A stretch of DNA of 64,000 nt from JBBSEX01 sp038239345 (GCA_038239345.1 JBBSEX010000018.1:47035-111034); one strand, 5' to 3'. Counted from the stretch's first letter, positions 33,475 through 41,822 are shown. Made by a program: numbers and translations. The notes: a model not told the origin generated them from the sequence alone.

Positions 33475-35922
33475 CTATTCATTCCGCAGGGCAATTAGCG
33501 GGTCGACTTTAGACGCCCGTCTTGCCGGCAGGTAACTGGCTAGCATCGCTACTGCTAAAAGAAGCAGCGCGGTGCCGGCGAAAGTCACAGGGTCGGTCGC
33601 GCTTACTCCGAAAAGCAGCGCCGATATCGAGCGAGTCAGCATGTAGGACGCAGCCAACCCAGCGAGCAGGCCCGGAATTACCAGGTAGAGTCCCTGACTT
33701 AGGATCAACTTCGAAACGTCGTCCGGACTCGCCCCCAACGCCATGCGGATCCCGATCTCGCTGGTTCGTTGCGAGACGGAATAAGCGATGACGCCATGCA
33801 AACCGATTGCCGATAAAGCGAGCGCCAGGAAACCGAAGACGCCCAGCAGCGCCGCCCCCATCCGCGGAGCCCAAAGACTCTTATCCACCAGATCGCTAGC
33901 CGTCGATACGTTAGTCAAAGGGATGTTCGGGTCAATCGATTGCACTTCGCGGCGCACGGTGCCCAAAAGCGAAATCGGATCGCCCACCACCCGGACATGG
34001 AGCCCCATGGGTGCGGCATAATTTTGATCCAGCGGGATGTACACGCAGGCAAGGGGATCCTCTCCGATATTGAAATATTTGCTGTCGCGGGCAACACCGA
34101 CGATTTCGTGCGGGTGCTCGTCCCCAAAGAAGTGGAAGCGCTTACCCAGTGGATTCTGACCAGGCCATAACTTCGCCGCCATCGTTTCATTCACGATGGC
34201 GGTTAACGTTGCCCCTTCGCGGTCGGCCGAACTGAAATCGCGTCCACGTAGAAGCGTAATGCCGGCCGTTTCGAAGTAGCGGTTGGCAACGGTGTTAGTT
34301 AGAACCAGCGGCCCTTGGTCGGCCGGCCCGGACGTTTGCCCATCCACTAAGATGGTGCGCTGAAACCCGCCGCCGCCAAAACCCATCGGTAGATTTGCCG
34401 CAAGGCTAGCGCTGCGCACCCCAGGAATCCCTGAAACCCGCTGCAGAGCCTGGCGATAATATTCTTCCGCTTGCTTTTGCTGGTAGCCCTGGCCGCCGGG
34501 GTCAAACTCCAAAACCAGTAGATGGCCGCGATCGAATCCCGGATCTGTCTTCTGCGCATTGCGCAAACTGGTTAGCAGCAACCCCGCGCCCACTAGCGAA
34601 ACCAGTGACAATGCCACCTGCCCGACCACCAGCAGGTTACGAAGATTCAGCCAATGTCCGCCGTGCCGAATCTGGTTCGTCCGTTCCTTCAATTCGATGG
34701 TCAGGTTCGGGCGCGATATCTGAAACGCCGGCGCGAGACCAAATAAAACGCCCGTTAACAGCGAAAGCCCGAGCGTGAACATAAGGATCCGCGGATTCAG
34801 CGAGAGATCGAGATCGCTGTTAGCCAGGAAAAATGGGCGGAATTTCCAGAGTAGATCGCGGCCCCAGATTCCAATCGCCAAACCGGCAACGCCGCCCATT
34901 AGCCCCAGTGTCAACGATTCCGCTAACAGTTGCCGCACCAGTCGCCAGGCACTCGCGCCCATGGAAAGGCGGATCGCCACTTCCTTGCGCCGGCCCGATG
35001 CCCGCACCAGTAGCAGATTCGCGATGTTCGCGCAAGCGATCAGCAAGACCACCCCAACCACCACCATCATCATCTGCCCAGCCAGTAGGAAATTGCCTTG
35101 TCCATTCGGGTTGATGCGGGTCTCATTCAACAGCATTAATTTCATGCCGCGACCCTTGTTGGGGATCGGATATTCACTCGCCAACTGGCTTCCCAGTGTC
35201 TGAATATTGGCCCCGGCCTGCTTCAAATCGATTCCCGGCTTCAGGCGTCCGCCAGCGGTGAACAGCAGCGCGCGGCGTTCGTTGTAATGCTGATCGAACG
35301 GGAATAACTCGCGATGCATCATCGACGGAACCCAGAAGTCATCTCCGCCCAGAGCGGCAGTCCCCTTAAAGTCCTGGGGCGCGATTCCGATCACCGTAAA
35401 TGCCCGCCCATTCAATTTAATGTCTTTGCCTAACAGAGCCCGGTCGCCGCCAAAGCGCCGCTGCCACAGTCCATGGCTCAAAATGACGACAGGTTTCGCG
35501 CTTGGAACCTGGTCCTCATCCAGTGCGAAACCACGCCCGATTTTCGGCTGGATTCCCAGTACGTCAAAATAGTTGCCGGTTACCATTTCCCCGAAGATCT
35601 GAACGGCCTCGCCGTTGCCGGCAAGGTTCGCGGCAATGGGCGACTCCCAGTACATCGCCGAGAAGACTTGATTCTTAGCTTGAATGTCCTCGAAGTTGGG
35701 GCGGGACAGCGGGAGTTGGCCGGGGTTGCGCGTGTCGGTCGTTAGAACGGTTGCCAGACGCGACGGTTCAAACACCGGCAGGGGACGAAGGAAAATTGCG
35801 TCCATCACCGTAAAGATCGCTGTATTGGCCCCAATTCCAAGGGCAAGGGAAAGCACCGCGACGATAGTAAACGCCGGGGTCTTCAATAAAGTCCGCAGGG
35901 CATAGCGGAAATCAGCAGTCAC
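33475..35922 (-). CDS. ABC permease of acidobacterial duplicated orphan type (FtsX/MacB domains)
   Basis: An 815-residue membrane protein with two FtsX-like permease units. It begins MTADFRYALRTLLKTPAFTIVAVLSLALGIGANTAIF (shown in two family motifs: ALRTLLKTPAFT and LALGIGANTAIF), which is the ADOP (TIGR03434) signature. A large MacB-type periplasmic domain (about 50-250) follows, then three membrane segments, a second periplasmic region with WPGQNPLGKRF, and a C-terminal cluster ending LPARRASKVDPLIALR. ATPase and adaptor genes lie upstream on the same strand, so this is one export pump of the MacAB kind. The substrate is unknown. Confidence 0.92.
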   Translation of the reverse strand: MTADFRYALRTLLKTPAFTIVAVLSLALGIGANTAIFTVMDAIFLRPLPVFEPSRLATVLTTDTRNPGQLPLSRPNFEDIQAKNQVFSAMYWESPIAANLAGNGEAVQIFGEMVTGNYFDVLGIQPKIGRGFALDEDQVPSAKPVVILSHGLWQRRFGGDRALLGKDIKLNGRAFTVIGIAPQDFKGTAALGGDDFWVPSMMHRELFPFDQHYNERRALLFTAGGRLKPGIDLKQAGANIQTLGSQLASEYPIPNKGRGMKLMLLNETRINPNGQGNFLLAGQMMMVVVGVVLLIACANIANLLLVRASGRRKEVAIRLSMGASAWRLVRQLLAESLTLGLMGGVAGLAIGIWGRDLLWKFRPFFLANSDLDLSLNPRILMFTLGLSLLTGVLFGLAPAFQISRPNLTIELKERTNQIRHGGHWLNLRNLLVVGQVALSLVSLVGAGLLLTSLRNAQKTDPGFDRGHLLVLEFDPGGQGYQQKQAEEYYRQALQRVSGIPGVRSASLAANLPMGFGGGGFQRTILVDGQTSGPADQGPLVLTNTVANRYFETAGITLLRGRDFSSADREGATLTAIVNETMAAKLWPGQNPLGKRFHFFGDEHPHEIVGVARDSKYFNIGEDPLACVYIPLDQNYAAPMGLHVRVVGDPISLLGTVRREVQSIDPNIPLTNVSTASDLVDKSLWAPRMGAALLGVFGFLALALSAIGLHGVIAYSVSQRTSEIGIRMALGASPDDVSKLILSQGLYLVIPGLLAGLAASYMLTRSISALLFGVSATDPVTFAGTALLLLAVAMLASYLPARRASKVDPLIALRNE

Positions 35923-35950
35923 TTGTGGGTTGCCTCCTGAAGAAAATGGA

Positions 35951-36160
35951 TCAGCGCCGGCGGTGGACGAGGGCTCGGCAAACGCTCGCCACGGCCGTCG
36001 ATAAACGAGACCCGTGGTGAGGTGAATACACCGCCGGGCGCATCCGGAATGGGGCGCTGTGGCGGGCCTCGGAAAAGCTAACCAGGAACAGTCCGATCAG
36101 AAGTAACGCGAGCACTTCCGGATGGCGGCCGCTTGGTTGAAAAGGTTCGCGGTTCGACAT
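35951..36160 (-). CDS. Small membrane protein coupled to the ABC ATPase gene
   Basis: A possible 69-residue protein with one hydrophobic segment (VLALLLIGLFLVSF, about residues 17-30) and a basic C-terminus. Its ATG (36160-36158) overlaps the TAA of the ATPase gene by one base (TAATG), with GAGG about 7 bases upstream. It ends 28 bases before the permease start. No homology is recognised; it could be an accessory subunit or a decayed leader. Confidence 0.4.
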   Translation of the reverse strand: MSNREPFQPSGRHPEVLALLLIGLFLVSFSEARHSAPFRMRPAVYSPHHGSRLSTAVASVCRALVHRRR

Positions 36161-36867
36161 TAAGCCGCCTCGGAATGCTCCTCGACGATGCGCCCGTCGA
36201 ACAGCTTAATGGATCGATCGGCGTACTCGGCATATCGCGGGTCGTGAGTCACCATGCAGATGGTGGCGCCGCCGCGGTGTAGTTCGCGCAGCAGACCCAT
36301 GACGGCTTCGCCGTTGGCCGAATCGAGATTTCCCGTAGGCTCGTCCGCCAGCAGGATAGCGGGATCGCCAGCCAGAGCTCGGGCCACCGCGACACGCTGT
36401 TGTTGACCGCCTGAAAGCTGCGAAGGATAGTGCTTCACACGATGCGACATCCCCACTCGTTCCAAAGCGTCGTGAACGCGCTTCTTTCGTTCCGCGCCCG
36501 GCATGCCGCGATACGTTAGCGGCAATTCGACGTTCTCGTACACGGTTAAATCGCCAATCAAGTTGAAGGCCTGAAAGATAAACCCGATCTCACGATTCCG
36601 GATCCGCGCGCGCTCCGATAGCTTCAGGCCCTGCACTGGCTTGCCGTTCAATACGTATGTTCCGTCGGTGGGCGAATCCAGCAGCCCAAGAATGGCCAGC
36701 AAGGTCGATTTACCGCAACCGGAAGGTCCGGCGATCGAGAGATATTCTCCCTTCTTCAGGTCGAAGTGAATTCCCGCAAGGGCGTGCGTCTCCACTTCAT
36801 CGGTGACAAAAACCTTCGTTACGCCTTCCAGCTTGATCATCGATTCGGCGTTGGGGTTAACAGCCAT
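36160..36867 (-). CDS. ABC transporter ATPase, MacB/LolD-type
   Basis: A 235-residue ATPase with Walker A GPSGCGKST, signature LSGGQQQRVAVARA, Walker B ILLADEPTGNLD and a switch His in MVTHDPRYAEY. The TGNLDS wording is that of the LolD/MacB/FtsE group that powers FtsX-type permeases. The start ATG 36867 has AAGGAG 8 bases before it. It lies between the adaptor gene (31 bases) and the permease in one operon, and drives export or lipoprotein-type extraction. Confidence 0.93.
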   Translation of the reverse strand: MAVNPNAESMIKLEGVTKVFVTDEVETHALAGIHFDLKKGEYLSIAGPSGCGKSTLLAILGLLDSPTDGTYVLNGKPVQGLKLSERARIRNREIGFIFQAFNLIGDLTVYENVELPLTYRGMPGAERKKRVHDALERVGMSHRVKHYPSQLSGGQQQRVAVARALAGDPAILLADEPTGNLDSANGEAVMGLLRELHRGGATICMVTHDPRYAEYADRSIKLFDGRIVEEHSEAA

Positions 36868-36898
36868 CTGGCAATCTCCTTCGGTTGGTTTAACAGAT

Positions 36899-38152
36899 CT
36901 AATTTAAGCGGATTCTATTCTGGTTGTCCCAGGCCGACATATCGGACAGCACTACCTGATCGCCGACCTTTAGCCCATCCACGATTTCGATCGTGTTGAC
37001 GGAACTCTTTCCAAGGTTCACTGCAACGCGAGTGGCGCCCTTTCCGTCCTCGTCCACTTTAAACAGAGTCACCTTGCTATTCGGTTGGCCGAAGACGGGC
37101 CGGCCGACGAAGGTAACGTTCGCCAGACGCTCCAGTTCCACCGTGCCGTCGACACTTAAATCCGGCACCGCGCCCGATGGCAGCGGCCCATCCAGTTTCA
37201 CGTCGACGGTTCGGGTGCCATTCAACACAGAGGGATCAATGCGAATCACGTGCCCGGGAATCACTCCATTCCGCGTGTCTATTTCCGCCTTTTGCCCGAG
37301 CATGATGTCTTTCGCCTGCGTTTCGGCGATCTTCAATTCAGCCTTCAATTTCCAAGGTTGAGCCACCTTCGCCAGAACGGTACCGGGCGCCACGCGTTGC
37401 CCGACCTGTAGCGGCATTTCCTGCAACACGCCCTCTGTTCCTGCGCGGATAATCAATTGCGAGACCTGTTTCTTCTTCAATTCGTAGGCGGCTTGCAGCT
37501 TTTCGATCTGGACTTTTTGGGCGTCCAACTGAGCCTGGACAGATTCCGTGAACATGCCGATGCGCGTCTTCTCAATGTCGTAGATCTGCTTTAACTCGTC
37601 CGATTTCGCCACCGAAAGTCTCAGATCCAGATCCGATTTAAGATTAAGCTTAGCCAGTTGTTCGTCGCGGTCGCGGGTCATCTTGGCTTGCACGTAATCG
37701 GACTCCGCCTTGGCCGCCGCTGACCGCTGATCCAGCTTCTGGCCTTCCAATTTCACCTTCAGATCGGTGTAGGTGGCCTTCGCCGCTTTGATCTGCCATT
37801 CCAAATCGCCCGCCGCCAGATCCATATCGGGATTGCTAAGAACCATCAAAACGGTGTTGGCCTGAACTTTGACGCCGGGGCGCAGCATGATCTTATCGAC
37901 GCGGCTATCGAAATCCGCCGGAATCCAGAGAATCTCTTCGGGAGTAAGCGAGCCGAGTCCACGCACCTGGCGGAGCATCGGACCGCGCTTCACGCTATCG
38001 ATCCAGACAGTCGCCCGCTCAACGGTAGGGGCCGCCGGCTTCAATCGCATCAGGCCGAAAGTGATGCCCGCGCAGGCCAGCAGGAACACAGTGATATAAA
38101 TAACCCGCCGGATAACCCGCTTCTTACCGGCCCCTTCTCGCTTAATGTCCAT
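36899..38152 (-). CDS. HlyD/MacA family periplasmic adaptor
   Basis: A 417-residue membrane fusion protein. It starts MDIKREGAGKKRV with one membrane anchor (about 17-37), then a lipoyl half (GSLTPEEILWIPADFDSRV), a long coiled coil (about 125-250, rich in Lys, Asp, Gln), the second lipoyl half (GTEGVLQEMPLQVGQRVAPG) and beta-barrel domains. It would join the inner-membrane pump to an outer-membrane channel. ATG 38152 is supported by GGAG 6 bases upstream; the open frame reaches further up but has no family match. ATPase and ADOP permease follow in the same operon. Confidence 0.92.
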   Translation of the reverse strand: MDIKREGAGKKRVIRRVIYITVFLLACAGITFGLMRLKPAAPTVERATVWIDSVKRGPMLRQVRGLGSLTPEEILWIPADFDSRVDKIMLRPGVKVQANTVLMVLSNPDMDLAAGDLEWQIKAAKATYTDLKVKLEGQKLDQRSAAAKAESDYVQAKMTRDRDEQLAKLNLKSDLDLRLSVAKSDELKQIYDIEKTRIGMFTESVQAQLDAQKVQIEKLQAAYELKKKQVSQLIIRAGTEGVLQEMPLQVGQRVAPGTVLAKVAQPWKLKAELKIAETQAKDIMLGQKAEIDTRNGVIPGHVIRIDPSVLNGTRTVDVKLDGPLPSGAVPDLSVDGTVELERLANVTFVGRPVFGQPNSKVTLFKVDEDGKGATRVAVNLGKSSVNTIEIVDGLKVGDQVVLSDMSAWDNQNRIRLN

Positions 38153-38373
38153 GAATGACTCCGGCATTAGCTTCGCAACTCCACGGCCAGATGGCATTGT
38201 ATTGCAAAGAGAGGGGTTATAGACACTCCCAAGCGGTAGCTTGTTCGTTTGTGGGACGGCTTTGTACGGAGCGGGGACGCTAAGGGGGAGCGGCTTCCCA
38301 CGAATTGGCCTCGAACGCCGGAGATTAGTTGGCGATTCGATGGTGGGCCACGAGGTTCTTAAGAACCCCAGGG
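38153..38373. other. Intergenic stretch without recognisable gene
   Basis: This is the 5' side of the adaptor gene (read on the minus strand). It includes the start region and presumably the promoter of the MacA-like operon, but I see no clear -35/-10 pair, repeat or RNA gene. Together with the decayed tail that follows it forms the only gap longer than 300 bases in the window. Confidence 0.5.
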
Positions 38374-38520
38374 TCACTTCTTCCTGACGGCCTCGTCCAG
38401 CGCGCGGCGCAGCGCGCCCTTGTCCGCCCGCATCTCCTCGTACTGACACTCCGCTTCCTATTCCGCTTGTCCTCTTCCTGAACCAAGTGGGCAAATCGAT
38501 CAAAGTCGAACGAACAACTC
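38374..38520 (-). pseudogene. Decayed 3' end of a gene (frameshifted fragments)
   Basis: On the minus strand one frame reads FDFDRFAHLVQEEDKRNR (about 38516-38463) and a different frame reads QYEEMRADKGALRRALDEAV through RKK and a stop at 38374-38376. Together they look like the C-terminus of one charged helical protein interrupted by a frameshift and an in-frame TAG near 38455-38462. The GC content here is high, unlike the lower-GC genes just upstream. The parent gene is not recognised. Confidence 0.35.
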
Positions 38521-38790
38521 GCGATGAAAGGTCCACGTCTGCGTATGTTCGACGAAATCCACTTCGCGCACACACACGTAGCCCTTGCTGGAAGCAACCG
38601 TCACAAGGTAGCTGCCAGGGTCTGGTTCGGTGATCGCAGCTTCGTTTGTCCCCGGCGCGAAACAGTCCGTGTAGTCGTTGCCGTTATACAGCCCGACGAA
38701 ACGGATCCACCAGGTTTCATCAGCCGAGGCGGGGGTGTCCAGGTGAATGGCAAGTTTGGGTTTCAGGTATCGCTGATCCATTGTCGTCAC
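38500..38790 (-). CDS. Hypothetical protein
   Basis: A possible 96-residue protein with ordinary globular composition, including DETWWIRFVGLYNGNDY, PGSYLVTVASSKGYVCV and HTQTWTFHREL. No domain is recognised. It overlaps the decayed gene tail in another frame and may itself be a remnant of the same parent. ATG 38790 or 38781 could start it, neither with a strong Shine-Dalgarno. It is 107 bases downstream of the TIR gene. Confidence 0.45.
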   Translation of the reverse strand: MTTMDQRYLKPKLAIHLDTPASADETWWIRFVGLYNGNDYTDCFAPGTNEAAITEPDPGSYLVTVASSKGYVCVREVDFVEHTQTWTFHRELFVRL

Positions 38791-38897
38791 TAGGGGTATG
38801 TTGCCGCCGGCTTAGACGGTATTCTTTAGCTGCGGGGTGGAGTGCCAATCGGGTGCTTATCCCATCGTGCCCGGGCAGGGCCTTTGGTGGGTAAAGA

Positions 38898-39848
38898 TCA
38901 GTGTTTGTCCAGCGTAACTAGACCTTTTAGGATCGTGGTGAGCATCTCATGACCCTCGCCAGCAATGCCCTCAAACAGCGACGGTTTACTCTGCTGAATT
39001 TCGCCATAGAAGGCGAGGAGATCGTTCTCCGTTTGCTTTTCCGGTGGACGCTCCAGCCAGAGCTTTCGCAGTTCTGCTATGTTTTTCGCATTCCGCGGTC
39101 TGCCATATTCCTGCATGCGTGATCCAAGCTGTCCTCCCTTTCCGAACTGCTCTTCACTTGGTATGCCTTTGGATTCAATAATGGCAAGTGTCGCATTCAT
39201 CTGACCGGCCAAGTGTAGGAATACCGGCATTAAATCGGCCAATATTTTTTTCGTTGGATCTAGTTCCAGTCTTTGTCGTGCGCCCTCTCGTGCGAGTTGA
39301 AGCAACTCTTCTAGAATCTCGATTTCAGTTCGAGCCTTTGGATGCTCTTCCGGGTCAACGTTCAAAATCTCGTTGAACCGAGATTCAAGATCAGGCCACA
39401 TCCTTTCAAACGTTTTGTCTACAAAAGAGCCGTTCGATTCGCGGTCTACGGCGGTATGAATTGTACGTATCAATTTACGAACGTCACCTTTTTCAAAACC
39501 AGTATTTTGGAACCGTCCCAAAGGCTGCGGAATATCCGAACCCTTCAACTCGCCCAGGCGAAAAATGCAGACCCTTGCATTGTGAACGGTCTTCGACAAT
39601 GCGCCAGCTTCGAAGTTCAACCAAGGCTCTTCGAGATTTTCGGGAGTAACAAAGACCACGCCAGTACGAAGATCTCGCAGACTAACGGCTAATTCCTCGG
39701 ACCAATGTTTACCTTTCTCGATATCTTCAGTTGAAATCCACGGCTTCGCAGCCTGGACCACCGACGGTAACCAGTCGTAGAATGCGTGCGCAGCCAAGCT
39801 GCTTCGTTTCTTTGACCAGCTTATGAAGACGTTGTAATCAGGTGACAT
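38898..39848 (-). CDS. TIR-domain protein with helical C-terminal region
   Basis: A 316-residue soluble protein. Residues 1-140 form a TIR domain: NVFISWSKKRS on the first strand, DIEKGKHWSEELAVSL in the BB-loop region, VVFVTPENLEEPWLNFEAGALSK with the Glu of the usual NADase site, and LGRFQNTGFEKGD. Residues 150-316 are mainly helical and unassigned; they may sense a trigger or mediate assembly. Bacterial TIR proteins of this size commonly degrade NAD+ or make signals in anti-phage defence. The gene has lower GC (about 50% by eye) than its surroundings, and the start lies 5 bases after the stop of an HTH gene. Confidence 0.82.
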   Translation of the reverse strand: MSPDYNVFISWSKKRSSLAAHAFYDWLPSVVQAAKPWISTEDIEKGKHWSEELAVSLRDLRTGVVFVTPENLEEPWLNFEAGALSKTVHNARVCIFRLGELKGSDIPQPLGRFQNTGFEKGDVRKLIRTIHTAVDRESNGSFVDKTFERMWPDLESRFNEILNVDPEEHPKARTEIEILEELLQLAREGARQRLELDPTKKILADLMPVFLHLAGQMNATLAIIESKGIPSEEQFGKGGQLGSRMQEYGRPRNAKNIAELRKLWLERPPEKQTENDLLAFYGEIQQSKPSLFEGIAGEGHEMLTTILKGLVTLDKH

Positions 39849-39853
39849 GACAA

Positions 39854-40151
39854 TTATCGATCTACTTTCTCAACGTCGATCACTTCGTCATCGAGTTTGC
39901 GGCGGTCCTGGCAAGCTGGCAGCTGAATGACGATATTGGTTCCTTTGCTCGGCTTGTCAGGATCCATAACGCCGATCGGCTGAAAGGATTCGCCAGCCAA
40001 CATCCTAACCAGGGCTGCCCTAGGGATCCTCCAGCCTCCGCCGACCTTGACGCCGGGAAGCTTCTTTTGGCGTAACAACCTTCTAACACTATCCACATGC
40101 ATTTTCAAGAAGCGCGGCGGATTCTTCCGGGGTAAGTAGATCGTTTTCCAT
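39854..40151 (-). CDS. Excisionase-type HTH protein with single-base frameshift
   Basis: From ATG 40151 the minus strand reads MENDLLTPEESAALLE and then runs out of frame; one base later the neighbouring frame continues MHVDSVRRLLRQKKLPGVKV and GGWRIPRAAL to a stop at 39854. Joined, this is the classic excisionase/MerR-like helix-turn-helix of about 98 residues. The shift falls at the A4 run (40102-40105 as TTTT on the plus strand). An open GTG start at 40225 reads through in the second frame only by replacing the conserved LTPEE helix with LPRKNPPRFL. It may be a mutation, an assembly error or a +1 frameshift. It probably controls the TIR gene 5 bases downstream. Confidence 0.72.
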
Positions 40152-40248
40152 CTGTCGTGTAGTGACCCGAGATGAATTCCATTGTAAACATAAACCGCCT
40201 TCTGTAATATTCCCTTAAATGACACAGTGAAAAACGGAAATGTATGTC

Positions 40249-40254
40249 AAGACA
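40249..40254 (-). promoter_or_regulatory. Consensus -35 element upstream of the HTH-TIR pair
   Basis: The minus strand shows TTGACA (plus-strand TGTCAA at about 40249-40254) in an AT-rich stretch upstream of the HTH gene. A clear -10 at 17 bases is lacking: CTGTGT follows at that distance, so the promoter is only a candidate. The AT-rich patch fits a promoter for the two-gene module. Confidence 0.25.
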
Positions 40255-40299
40255 CGACAAAATGGGACTTGGTCCCTGTCGAAGCGAGAAGGAGAACTC

Positions 40300-40365
40300 G
40301 TGGCGCAAGTCAAGGTAAAAATCGCGGCTCGCGGCGAAGAGATCGAGTCTGGCCGGGTGAATTAA
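40300..40365 (+). CDS. Possible 21-residue small protein with strong ribosome binding site
   Basis: GTG at 40300 opens MAQVKVKIAARGEEIESGRV plus N and a TAA at 40363. AAGGAG stands 5 bases upstream, one of the best Shine-Dalgarno matches in the window. The short sequence alternates charged and small residues. It lies between the HTH gene (opposite strand) and tRNA-Lys. It may be a leader, a small protein or the start of a lost gene. Confidence 0.3.
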   Translation: MAQVKVKIAARGEEIESGRVN

Positions 40366-40386
40366 CCGACAACTCGTTAAAGAGAT

Positions 40387-40462
40387 TGGTGAGCGCGGTA
40401 GGAATCGAACCTACAACCTAATGATTAAGAGTCATTTGCTCTGCCAGTTGAGCTACGCGCCC
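40387..40462 (-). tRNA. tRNA-Lys (anticodon CUU)
   Basis: The minus strand folds as a full cloverleaf: acceptor GGGCGCG (40462-40456) pairs with CGCGCTC (one G-U pair), the D-arm reads GCTCAACTGGCAGAGC, the anticodon loop is CTCTTAA with CTT, and the T-arm is GTAGG-TTCGATT-CCTAC. A discriminator A and an encoded CCA (40389-40387) complete the 76-base gene. It is about 100 bases downstream of glgC in the same direction and borders the lower-GC HTH-TIR patch. Confidence 0.97.
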
Positions 40463-40522
40463 GCAGTCAAGAAAGTGAAAATACAGCAGCAGAGTGCCGA
40501 CGTTTTTGCGTCGACATTCCAA

Positions 40523-40531
40523 ACTATAGCA
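40523..40531 (-). promoter_or_regulatory. Extended -10 promoter candidate for tRNA-Lys
   Basis: The minus strand reads TGCTATAGT, an extended -10 (TGn plus a five-of-six match to TATAAT), between glgC and the tRNA. Transcription would begin near 40516, about 55 bases before the mature tRNA end. No good -35 is present, as is tolerated with extended -10 elements. A CGACG/CGTCG hairpin (40499-40514) falls inside the predicted leader. Confidence 0.35.
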
Positions 40532-40562
40532 CACCGCCTTTGATCGCCTGGAGTCACACGGT

Positions 40563-41822
40563 TTACACCAGCATCGACGCGACATCCACGGTAGAATGAT
40601 GGCCCTCCACCACAACAATTCCACTATCGGTCACATGAAAATTCGGACGTTTCCGATCGGCGTCCAGATCATAGCCGATACTGTCGCCTTCGGCGATCCT
40701 GACATTCTTATCGAGGATCGCTCGCTTCACCTTGGCATGCCGCCCGATATCGCAGTTGTCGAAAATCACCGAGTCTTCCACGTGCGCCCCCGTATGCACG
40801 CGCACACCACGGCCCAACACAGAGCACTTCACCAAACCGCCGGAAAGAATACTGCCCCCGGCGACAATCGAATCGAGTGCTTGTCCGCGGCGGCCTTCCT
40901 GATCGAAGATGAACTTCGCCGGCGCGTCCGAATAGCCTGCCGTGCGCAGCGGCCACTGGCGATTGTAGAGGTTCAGTTCCGGACTTACCGACCGCAAATC
41001 CATGCTGGCGTCGTAATAAGCATCGATGGTTCCCACATCGCGCCAATACACCGACTGTCCCGCCGGATCGCCGGGAATCCGGTTGGTCTGAAAATCGTAA
41101 GCATAGATCGATGAGCGCCCGATCATCGACGGTAAAATATCCTTGCCGAAATCGTGCGAGCTCTTCTCGTTCTTACCGTCGGCGTGCAATTCCTTTAGCA
41201 ATTGATCGGTGGAGAAGATGTAATTTCCCATCGACGCATAGACGCGAGTTGGGTCCCCCGGCATGGTCGGGGCGTCGGCGCGCTTTTCATGAAACCCTTT
41301 AATCTGCCCGTTTTCAGCCGTCTCAATCACTCCAAACTCAGTGGCGTATTGCTTGTCGACGGGAATCGCGGCCACGGTCGCCTGGGCCCGCTTGGCGACA
41401 TGAAACTCGATCATCTCCCGAATATTCATGCGGTAGATATGATCGGCGCCGAAGATCGCCACCAGATCGGGACTCGCCTGTTCCACCAGGTTGATGTTTT
41501 GAAAGATGGCATCGGCCGTTCCCCGGTACCAATCCTCGTCGGGTGAACGCATCTGGGCCGGTACGGGAATAATAAAATGACTCTTCAGTAATCCACTTGC
41601 TTCCCAACCGTCGCGCAGGTGTTGCAGCAGCGATTGGCTTTTGAATTGAATCAGGACGTAGGTTGAGTAAACGCCGGAGTTAAGCAAATTACTCAGAACG
41701 AAATCGATAATCCTGTAGCGGCCCCCGAATGGAACCGCGGGTTTTGCCCGCTCCTTAGTTAGGGGAAACAGACGAGTCCCTTTTCCGCCCGCAAGGACAA
41801 ACGCCAGGACGCGCAGCTGCAT
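40563..41822 (-). CDS. glgC: Glucose-1-phosphate adenylyltransferase
   Basis: This 419-residue enzyme makes ADP-glucose for glycogen synthesis. It begins MQLRVLAFVLAGGKGTRL with the nucleotide-binding GGxGxRL, then ERAKPAVPFGGRYRIIDF, the catalytic IFGADHIYRM, the glucose-1-phosphate site FHEKRADAP, and a C-terminal left-handed beta-helix (SILSGGLVKCSVLGRGVRVH). Start ATG 41822 has GAGGAG 9 bases upstream; the open frame upstream to 42092 is not conserved. It is divergent from the nuo operon with a 235-base gap. No other glycogen gene is adjacent. Confidence 0.95.
   Translation of the reverse strand: MQLRVLAFVLAGGKGTRLFPLTKERAKPAVPFGGRYRIIDFVLSNLLNSGVYSTYVLIQFKSQSLLQHLRDGWEASGLLKSHFIIPVPAQMRSPDEDWYRGTADAIFQNINLVEQASPDLVAIFGADHIYRMNIREMIEFHVAKRAQATVAAIPVDKQYATEFGVIETAENGQIKGFHEKRADAPTMPGDPTRVYASMGNYIFSTDQLLKELHADGKNEKSSHDFGKDILPSMIGRSSIYAYDFQTNRIPGDPAGQSVYWRDVGTIDAYYDASMDLRSVSPELNLYNRQWPLRTAGYSDAPAKFIFDQEGRRGQALDSIVAGGSILSGGLVKCSVLGRGVRVHTGAHVEDSVIFDNCDIGRHAKVKRAILDKNVRIAEGDSIGYDLDADRKRPNFHVTDSGIVVVEGHHSTVDVASMLV

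Noticed and set aside
38153..38575. N-terminal extension of the HlyD-type adaptor frame by about 140 residues
   Set aside because: Composition is unlike protein, while ATG 38152 has a ribosome binding site and precedes the membrane anchor.
40152..40225. GTG 40225 as true start of the HTH gene
   Set aside because: It replaces the conserved LTPEE helix by an unrelated sequence, while that helix is present in the adjacent frame; a frameshift explains the data better.
38153..40386. Complete integrative element with attachment sites at tRNA-Lys
   Set aside because: No integrase gene and no direct repeat of the tRNA 3' end were found on the far side of the patch.
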